Assembly (NCBI GenBank): GCA_963169105.1
Contig: OY720636.1
Span: 70,916,123 to 70,980,122, forward strand
DNA: 64,000 nucleotides
Source of the DNA: Ceriagrion tenellum
Taxonomy: Eukaryota; Arthropoda; Insecta; Odonata; Coenagrionidae
Reading direction: 5' to 3'
The translations under genes and the position numbers were made by a program. Below the pieces are notes generated by a model. It was not told the DNA's origin and made no database searches. It worked only from the letters and a program-made list of their open reading frames with translations. Positions 55,441 through 64,000 of the stretch are shown piece after piece; positions within the stretch are counted from its first letter, which is position 1; each line of letters starts with the position of its first letter.

Positions 55441-58400
55441 AAGCTTCGATGGCTGGATCAGTTGAGTAACTGGCATAAGAAATGTTGGTTGGATACCATG
55501 CAGTGCACAGTTAATTCAAAAACTTGCTAAGGCAGAATAATAACGAGTAACCTAAGTAGATTATTACCTTTTTGAGAATTAACAGTGAACTCGAATGGAA
55601 TGGCCCACACCTCCTAGAGCATATTTTACACCATTCAAGTCATTAAGTCCTATAAATCACGGGTAACTATCGTAAAATTGCTCTAGCATGCCGTTAACCC
55701 AACCATCAAGCCACGTGAATTATAAAACACTCCACAAACTTAGTCTGAAGGGTATTCGAAACAAATTGACCCTGAATCTCCATCCTCGAAGCCGAGACAA
55801 TGGATTACAGTTCCCAAATTATCATTGAATGTCGAGGGCGGCACAATGGAGGATCCCGGTAGACGCCTGAAGAATACGCGCGCAGCATTTTGATTCCGTC
55901 TGATGGGGATTCCTATATACGAAGAAACATGCATGGAAACCGCACGAAAACAACTCACAATCACGACAAAACTCGGTGATGAGAGATCATTCCCGTTCCA
56001 CGAGGGATGAGGGTTGCAGTATAAGATTATCCACTATTACCATGCACTAATTATGAATAAATAACATCACAGAATAGATTAAGGCAAAAATACGAAAGAA
56101 TATTTAGATCCCTTCGTATTTATTTAATATCAAACTAAAAGAAAAACGCAAAAGGGCACATCGAAAGATATTAAAGGCTCAAGTAAATAAACAAGTGAAT
56201 TAAAAAACTAGAGGGAAAAATTCTTGAGAGAAAAAGGATAAATAAACTTAACATTTCCAATACAACTAAATAGATCAAATTAATTAGTTAAATTGGTAGG
56301 TCATTTGAAGGAGGCGGCCAAAAACTGAGGTAATTAGCGCCATCGTGATCAGGAGGGAGGTTGATAATCAAAGGATTACTCGGGGATTAAAGGAAGAGTG
56401 GAAGGAAACCCGGAGGTGTATGTTCCATATTTTTTCTACCGTATAAACTTAAATAGACATGTCTTTGAAAACAACAAAGACTTATGAGATCAAAATAGGA
56501 ACCTGCTGAAAAGCTATATTAACATAGCCAAGCAGGACCTTTACTGGACTGATAAGCCGTGTAATTACTTGTTGATAGGTCTTTGTGATTGCAAAAGTTG
56601 AAAACAATGTAATGATGATGAGATACAATATAATTTACAAAGACGATTTTCTGTGCTGTTTTTCCATTTTTCGATTACGCTTTTCTGTATTGTATTTATA
56701 TGCATATGAATGTAAATGTACATATGTACAACTAAATAAATTGAATTTTGAAAGATAAAAAATATACCGGAATATTATATACATTAAGTCATCATACTTT
56801 CTTCTTTAGGAGTAATTCCTCATATCCATCTTCAGTTTCTTTTCATAATCTAAACTAACAGAACTAGAATACTATTTCGACTTAAATTTTTCTACATCAA
56901 ACTTCTCCACTCCATTTCTCGACAACATCATTCATCAAAAAGTCTCCACCACTAGCATATTTTCTTTCCACTGGGCTACTCATGGACTTCCATATTTCCT
57001 TAAACCTTCGTCGCTTCGCATCTCATAAATGGAGAAAGTCCATAGCGAACGACAAAACTCTTGGGTTTGATTCTAAATCTAACACGCTGACCGCATGAGG
57101 GATCCGATGGAAATTCAGATTTCAGAGGTGAGCAAAAAAGTCATAAAATGTCGTCCTGATTCGCGAGCTTAACTTTTGGGAAAGAAAGGCGTCAAACTAA
57201 AACGAATTGAAAACCAGGGCTGGGGACGTCAGCAAATACCAATAAGTCAAAACTGCATTTTACTATTCGTATATACAACATATTGTACAACCGTCAATTG
57301 TAAGCACCGAAGGACGACATTATGGTTGTAATCCCGACCCTAAAACAGATTCGAAGACCAGACCATGAAGTCTAAATAAAAATGGCGCATCAGTGAATGG
57401 TTATGATCATGGATTTGCATATCTTTCAAGCACCACGAAGAGTCACATAAGAAACATTTACTGCATCGAAATTACTCTCCTTTTTCAACCTTTTCTCGCA
57501 CATTACTTCCTCCTCTCCGAATTTTCTTTCATTATTTATACGCCATTTCATTACCTTACTTCTTTCAATATCTTACGAACTCCAACATACAGCGGTAGAT
57601 CAGATAATGAGAATAACGTAAGGGACATAGATTGCAGAGCATGCAGGTTTAAAATATCGTTTAACTCGCGATCGATAAGAGACATAAATGGCTGTGTTAA
57701 GACTTAGAAGTAGGTTAGTTGACAGGTACTGAAGCGGATTAATTCATATGCACCCTAATGCATGTTTCTGAATCTGCCGAGTAGTGCTATCACCATGTTT
57801 TTCATGTTCCCTGCATGACTCTTGTGTCACGTTTTCATAGTTACATTATAGATTACTCTAGCAGTTTCTGTAGCATTTGTAGTATACCGATAGTGTAATG
57901 CTTGTTGGTGAAAGAAAACTTCTTCACTGTAGTTCATGTTGGTGATAAAACACCCAATGCCAAACACCCTTGTGGTGGCTTGCAGAGTAATAAATTGATG
58001 TAGATTCCCAACCACACGCTCTGGCGGAGGCTAGACGAGGAGGTGATACTCAGGAGTAAATGGCTGAATTTTTTTCTGATTCTTCCTCAGAATTCCCATT
58101 CCTTCAATTCCGGGAATTTCTATTGTCATGCTCCTATATGTTTTGGCGTATGCAAAAGTTCATGTAATTTTCCTATTTTTTCCTTCAAGATCGTCCCCGA
58201 TAATTCCCGTCGAAATTAGGCGTTTCTCAAATTATAACTCATTTCCAATTATTTTGACATTTAACTTAAGGTTTCTTATTCATTGTCCTTGCCACATCAT
58301 TCAAGTTTCACTTAGTTTCTTATATTTCAAGAAGATATTTCGTTATTAACCGCGTTCTGTGCAACGCATAGAGATATTGTATTTTGAATATGAAAGACGA

Positions 58401-58579
58401 TTGCTTGAAATAAAAGAAAGTTAGCTCAGCTCAGAAAATAAATCTATATCATGAAATGTCATGAGAACGTCATCAGAACAGAATTCGGAAACTTTTTTAT
58501 TTCAACCAATATAGGAAATATGTCTATATTTGCGGTCTTATAAACATTATGAATGCAAGTCCACGTAGTCACGTTCTGC

Positions 58580-58612
58580 ATAATTATAATAATAATAATA
58601 ATAATATTTATT
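58580..58612 (+). repeat. Microsatellite (ATA)n
   Basis: About eight ATA/AAT units (TTATAATAATAATAATAATA). It abuts the 3' side of the minus-strand LINE at 58613-60133 and may be the repeat tail of that element. Confidence 0.8.
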
Positions 58613-60133
58613 TTTACGGGGATGTTGCCCTTTTACAAAATACAAAGTATGGAAATACAAAGACAATTTTACAATATCAGAGTCAGAATACAACCAATAC
58701 AACATTATCCTTTATACTGGACGAGTGAGGCCGATCCGAAATCTGTTTAAGGAATGCAGACGTATAGAAACAATTTCCCTTTTTAAATTTTCTGGTTTTA
58801 ACTTATACAGGTCTATGTTATTGCACTTATAATTAATATTACAAATTTTCCTAGTTAAAGGTGAATTAAAAGTGTAGTTTCTGATTGAACAAGGCAATGA
58901 GAACATGTAAGTGTGTCTGGTGTTCACAGTAGGCATGGAAAGCAATCAATGCAAGCAGATGACTGCAGTCGATGTCTCCATGTATAAGACGGTGAAGGAA
59001 TGTCATATCCAAATGTAATCTACGGGTCGTCAAAGGTAACAAATTAAGAATGGACAATGTTAAATTATAATTAATGGGATAGATATAAAATTTATAAGAT
59101 ATTAGCCTAATGAATCAGCGTTGAACACTCTCAATAGCTTGGATGTGTACATTGTAGTATGGGGACCATACAATGGAGGCATACTCTAGAGTTGAGCGGA
59201 TTAAGGTACAATACAAGGTCTTATACACATGAATATCATTAAAGTCTCTGGAGATTCTATAAACAAAACCCATTGTTTTTGTAGCTTTTATAATTATTTT
59301 TTTGATGTGGAGTCGAAATGTATGTGAAGGATCAAATGTTGCACCCAAGTCACATATTCTACTGACCCTACCGATTGTAGTGTTATTTAAACAGTAATCA
59401 AGTGCAATCGGGGACCTTATTTTATGAAAAGTTATTACATTACATTTTTTTGCATTTAATACCATGAGATTATCACAACACCAATTTTTAAATTTGTAGA
59501 GACAAGTTTGTAGTTTGTTACAATCCTCAATGGACCGAATCAAACAATATATTTTTAAATTATCAGCATATAGTGAATACTTAAATGGATGTAGAGAAAA
59601 ACGTATATCATTGATAAACAAAAGGAACAGAAGAGGTCCCGAATGTGACCCCTGTGGTACACCAGAAGTGACAACAAAGGTATAAGACAGAACACCATTC
59701 ACTTTAACGTTCATTTTCCTACCATGTAGATAACTCTCAATCCAGGATAATAGTTGACCATTAATGCCATATGCCTTCAGCTAAATTAGTCAAATTTTAT
59801 GATTAATTTTATCGAAAACTTTGAAAAGTCTGTGTAAATGGAATCAAGCTGATACCGTTGAGACATGGAATTAATTATATACTCTTGATACGATAGGAGA
59901 TTAGTTATAGTGGAACGACCTGGTCGGAATCCATGTTGCTCTTCCACTATCAATGAGTTTAAGCTAGGAGATATCTTGTCCACAATTATACTCTCCAGAA
60001 CTTTTGCTAATACAGACTGTATCACTACTGGTCTGTAGTTGGATACATCAGTTTTGCCCCCTTTTTTAAATATAGGTACAACATAACTAGTCTTAAGGGC
60101 ACTAGATATGATATCAAAACAAAAACAAATCAT
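58613..60133 (-). mobile_element. Non-LTR retrotransposon ORF2 (jockey/I-like RT), 5' truncated and broken
   Basis: The minus strand reads SYVVPIFKKGGKTDVSNYRP, HGFRPGRSTITNL and YTDFSKF (60133-59786). A frame break follows, then YGINGQLLSWIESYLHGRK in another frame, then VTSGVPQGSHSGPLLFLLFINDI, the motif YADN, LNAKKCNVITFHK, TLIRSTLEYASIVWSP (to 59115) and, after more breaks, LNLLPLTTRRLHLDMTFLHRL (58.9-59.06 kb). These are RT motifs 1 to 7 and the thumb in order. The catalytic YADD is YADN, and there are frameshifts, so it is inactive. Confidence 0.9.
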
Positions 60134-61490
60134 CCTTCGTTCATTCTACTATAAACTGTTTCGTCTAAACACATTCAAATAATGCCACCATTAGTAATTT
60201 TAAGCCCTAATCTATGCCTCCGTTTATCCTCATTAACCCAATAATCACCGAGTACAAAGGTGGGTCGCTACTTATTCCTTTTCTTCCCGTCCCACACCCA
60301 AGTTGTGAGAATTCAAGTTATGCGGGCGAATTAATGGTATTTTCAATCTATGTTGGACTTCGAAGTGAGGAACAGGTTTAGCACTTGCATGCGTACTCCA
60401 CGCTTTAGCTCTGCATTGAAATATTAATTGTATTGCAACTACATACACGTATCTTATGCAAGATGTACAAGTATATCATGCAAGCCGCTTAACGGATCGG
60501 GGCGCGTCTAAACTCCGTCGCAAAGTGATGGCGTCCGCGAAAGAGGATCAGTACGAGCGGTGCTTCCGAGCTGGGATTCTTAGCCAGCAGTTACCGGGGT
60601 TTTCACGGTTATTCACCCATGAATCCTTAGAGAAGTTGCCTAGGAATTCCGAGAAATAGCCCCATGAACTTAATGATAGTAGAAATGTTTAATTTATATG
60701 ATACCTCAAATGTACAGGCCGCTTTACAAGGCATATTTTACTGCACCTACGAATGCATGTTCTCAGCAGAGCAGCCATAACAGACATCAAGCCAAAATGA
60801 CACTCTTTATGGGCGCCAGGGAGACCGTTTTTAGCGTCGAGTATAAAAGATGCACCAGTCGTGAAATTCCAGTCGACATTAATAAGGAACTTTTCATACA
60901 GCGTTTTGTATCAACCTTAAGAGAAGTGTCTCAGCCCCCCTGCAAGACTTGAGCCAGACTTGAGCGCCCTCGCGGCCAACCGGCCACGTGCCCCGGTCGC
61001 TCCGACTTTGAAACGGCATTGCTCTGAATCGACAGTAAGAATACTACGGATCATCAATGCAAATCAAACAACGAGATAACTTAAGAATATTCGCAAAATA
61101 CTATTTACCGCTCTTGAATCTCGAAAATTCCACTCAGTCAGGAATTAGGATACCCTACCGGGTGTATTTACAAATTTCATGTTAAACCCGAGTTATGAAG
61201 TTAAGCTTCAAACTGGTCTGAGCAAGGATTCCCAAGGGGATAAAAGTCACACTCCACTTCACAGTAAGTAACTTTATATCTGAACTCAATGATTCTCTTT
61301 CGTTCTTTTTTTTCCTCTTGCAGAAACGCCGCTATTTACATTCCCACTTAATGCACATACGATTAACGTCAATTAGCACGTTTCGTAAGTTTTTCACAAC
61401 TCCTTACCGTTCGGGCGTTACCTACACTGGTTTATTTTCATTCGAGATGTCAGCCTACTACCCTCACAGTTTCCCCGAACGTGTACCCAT

Positions 61491-61693
61491 CACAAATGAA
61501 AAAACGACTTCGTTTTCTTCCACTGATTTATTTTTTTGGTACAACATGTTTCGACACATAGAGGTCATTTTCAAGTACTTGAAAATGACCTCTATGTGTC
61601 GAAAGGTACTTGAAAATGACCTCTATGTGTCGAAACATGTTGTACCAAAAAAATAAATCAGTGGAAGAAAACGAAGTCGTTTTTTCATTTGTG
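61491..61693. mobile_element. Fold-back element: perfect 88-bp inverted repeat
   Basis: The left arm 61491-61578 and right arm 61606-61693 are exact reverse complements by eye. The 27-nt centre repeats part of the arm (GAAAATGACCTCTATGTGTC), so the unit occurs three times. A direct repeat GAACGTGTACCCATCA (16 nt, exact) lies at 61477-61492 and 61730-61745, like a target-site duplication, leaving an asymmetric 36-nt tail on the right. Each arm has GTAC ... GTCGAAAC ATGT TGTAC, a hammerhead-like layout with a degenerate first core block. Confidence 0.85.
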
Positions 61694-61942
61694 AATATCA
61701 ACTTCCACATAGTTGAGCCTGATACCATTGAACGTGTACCCATCAATTACAAATGTTTCATCTCCACACAATCACCTCAAGTGCTGTTATTTAGAAGCGG
61801 GATAGAGAAGAATAAGGCACACGTTTGTCTCAATATTCCCCATTTAAAGAGAATTACCTAGTTCTCCACCCGTTAATTCGACGTTTGGTTACTTCCATCC
61901 GCAGCCGACAACAAAGGTCATTTTCATTACATAGGATAGGTA

Positions 61943-62470
61943 ATGACGGAAGATTGGAAGAGTGAGGTAGAGATCAAGTCAAGAATAGCTATGGGAAAGG
62001 AAGCTTTTAAGGAGAAGAGAAATGTTTTATACAACGGTATGGGCCTAGAACTGAGGAAGAGGCTAGTGAAATGTTGTGTGGAGTTTTATGTTGCATGGAT
62101 GCGAAACGTGGGCCTTGGGAGGAAGAGACAAGGATAGGACCAATGCTTTTCTCTCAATGTGGGCGTGGGAAGAGGCTAGAGAGAGTGAAATGGGTGGATA
62201 GAATAAGAAGTGAGGTGCTGGGAAGAGTTAGGGTAGAAAGAACACTACTGAAAACAATACAGAAGAGAAAGGGAAACTGGATCGGACATATTTTCAGAGA
62301 GAAGGGGATTTTAAATACAGCAGTTGAACGAATAGTGGAGGGAGAAAAGAGAAGAGGAAATAGAAGGCTGAAAATGACTGACGAAGTGAAGATAAAAAGA
62401 AGTGACAAGGAAACTAAGGAGGAGGCCCGACACAAGACGAATAGGAGACAGCTTCGGTGTTTGGGACCTA
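61943..62470 (+). mobile_element. LINE ORF2 C-terminal fragment, frameshifted
   Basis: The plus frame reads EIKSRIAMGKEAFKEKRNV, then LELRKRLVKCCV. After a frame change, KWVDRIRSEVLGRVRVERTL leads to KRKGNWIGHIFREKGIL and EGEKRRGNRRLKMTDEVK. This is the thumb and tail of non-LTR RTs (EIRxRIAMAKxAF ... LRKRLVKCYVWSVxLYG ... KRxGNWIGHILR). The WSVALYGxETW segment is scrambled, so it is a relic. Confidence 0.82.
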
Positions 62471-64000
62471 CCAGTAGGCAGAATACCAGTTGATTTTGAG
62501 GAAGATAAAGTAGGTTGGTAAGGGAAGGGTAATTTGAGTAAGGGTGGAGGAGAGTAGAAAAAACTGGCGTGAATTAAAGGCGCCAAGGGGTCGACAGTTT
62601 AAGGCTAAGCACCACACCCATATTCTATTGGTCGCATTTCTCACGATTTCCGACCCCAGATTTTTTGTAAAAGACTTATATAACCAACCTGAGATTTTCA
62701 GAACATAAATAATAGACCTTTGCCAAGCGAGACCTGTACCTCAAATATGATAATTATATCTCGGTGCACAAATAAATCACCAGAAAATCGGCAAGGTATA
62801 TTTTTACAAAAACTAATATATGTATTAAGGCCGCTTTACATGGTAAATTTTATTGTACAAACCGGCAAATTGTATGATTGTCTGAATGACTTAACGGGAA
62901 TAGAACCTGCTATATTTCCATTCAGTTTCTTGTACATTCTATGATACATTCGTTTGTACAATAAAATGTAACGTGTAAAGCGGATTTTAAACAATAGTAA
63001 ACAGAGGGAGGTGTATCAATCCTTCTTCTATCAGAATGCTAAGTTACAGCCGTCATCATTGTTATATAAAATCTGTAATTGGTTCATTTCGACAAGTTAC
63101 CCGAGTGGTTTTTGGCTATGATATGCTCAGATGGTGACACAAATAATTCAGACTCTCCTCACAGATCTTCGGTCAGTGTTGCTTGTACCTACGTGCTGAA
63201 GAGATTGCAACAACTTGCATTTGACTGCTGCCTTGAGCGAGATTAATCCTGGAGTGCGAGGCTCCATACGTCAAAAATGCCTCCATCGGGTGCGAGTGTC
63301 GCCATCCGGTGGATTTTCTACAAAACTATTCCTTATCAAAGGGTAGGCTGCGTCCTCTTAATGGCCCATCCGACAGACGGAGTACTGTACTTGATTTCCT
63401 CACTACATAGCATTCAAATAGGGGTCAGAGATTCACTGAAAGATTTCTGCCAATGCTGGGGCTTGATACTGAAACGGAGAACCAGAGCTCACTCACCACA
63501 GCTACCGATCCCCCCATTAATTCATCGACACGACAAAAGTTACGTGGACAAACTGAAAACTTATACCACTCACATTTTCATCTGATTTGCAAAAGTGGCA
63601 GCTCATCTTCTCCAACATCCAGTCATTAAATAGCTACGGCGCTTCCCACTCTAGTAGTCCCAACCTCCCAGGCTTTTCAATTAAAGAAATACAGGGCCGT
63701 TTCCTCAATGTTAAAGCGGATGGATTTCCTTTTGGGGTCGCCTCCCCCTTTTTGTCGACCTAACCAATTTTGACGCCACTAATGGGTGCGGACACCACAA
63801 CAGACTCTCCTTGCGGCAATTACACCCTTCCATGGAACGCTCCCCTCTTCCCAACGCGGAAATGCCGCTGAAATTGCGGAGCGCGAATTAACATACGCCG
63901 GCAAAGATCCGTTTATTAGGGACTTGCCATCAAACTGTAAACAGTAACGGTGACAAGAATAGTCTTTCACGAAAATAGCACTCTCCGCGGAGACTTCAAC

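Larger units (their letters stand above)
47799..64000 (-). other. Upstream region or intron 1 of Dscam1
   Basis: 16 kb with no recognisable Dscam exon, promoter or signal peptide. It contains SINE candidates, MITE copy 2, a LINE (58600-60133), a fold-back repeat (61491-61693), a LINE fragment (61943-62460) and simple repeats. Stretches 49200-51990, 52200-54900, 55450-58550, 60150-61470 and 62500-64000 hold only short ORFs with no domains I recognise. Confidence 0.55.

Noticed and set aside
1..64000. CRISPR arrays, operons or bacterial genes
   Set aside because: Sequence is intron-rich eukaryotic DNA; no regularly spaced repeats with unique spacers. The 47-kb repeat has only three contiguous units.

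Overview
The window is eukaryotic: AT-rich, intron-dominated DNA with short exons in one shared splice phase and many degraded transposons. The minus strand carries the 5' part of an arthropod Dscam1 gene (hypervariable Down syndrome cell adhesion molecule of insects and crustaceans). The constant exon 5 and the exon 4 and exon 6 clusters have the insect arrangement, so I infer an insect, probably one with a fairly large, repeat-rich genome. I cannot name the species.

Layout in transcript order (high to low coordinates). 47.8-64 kb holds no recognisable Dscam exon. It is probably intron 1 or upstream DNA, with LINE, SINE, MITE and fold-back debris; the signal-peptide exon was not found. Constant exons 2 and 3 (47614-47798 and 46618-46756) encode Ig1. 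Nine alternative exon 4 variants (41410 down to 33885) each encode the first half of Ig2. Constant exon 5 (32981-33130) completes Ig2. A 3.9-kb intron follows, holding a GC-rich element at 32236-32340 that is my candidate exon 6 docking site. From 29111 to 191 lies the exon 6 cluster (first half of Ig3): 28 variants with intact frame and splice sites, one intact frame with a broken 3' splice site, and four clear pseudo-exons. The cluster has not visibly ended at the window edge. Exon 7 onward, including the exon 9 cluster, lies outside.

How it works: every exon 4 and exon 6 variant starts and ends in phase 1, so any one exon 4 joins exons 3 and 5, and any one exon 6 joins exons 5 and 7. The 9 x 28 visible choices give 252 combinations before exon 9. 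In known Dscam1 proteins the variable halves of Ig2 and Ig3 (with Ig7) form the isoform-specific homophilic interface used in neuronal self-avoidance and in haemocytes. Exon 6 choice in flies uses a docking site after exon 5 that pairs with one selector upstream of each variant; the 32.3-kb element and purine-rich tracts beside the variants fit this.

Most interesting: two exon 6 variants with the conserved Ig cysteine changed to serine; a variant with AG changed to GG at its 3' splice site; duplicated A/B exon pairs in which only B decays; inter-exon gaps of 46-70 nt; a hammerhead-ribozyme-like tandem repeat in intron 2; a perfect 88-bp inverted repeat flanked by 16-bp direct repeats; a two-copy MITE family; a hAT relic with matching 8-bp flanks; and one LINE fragment inserted in another.
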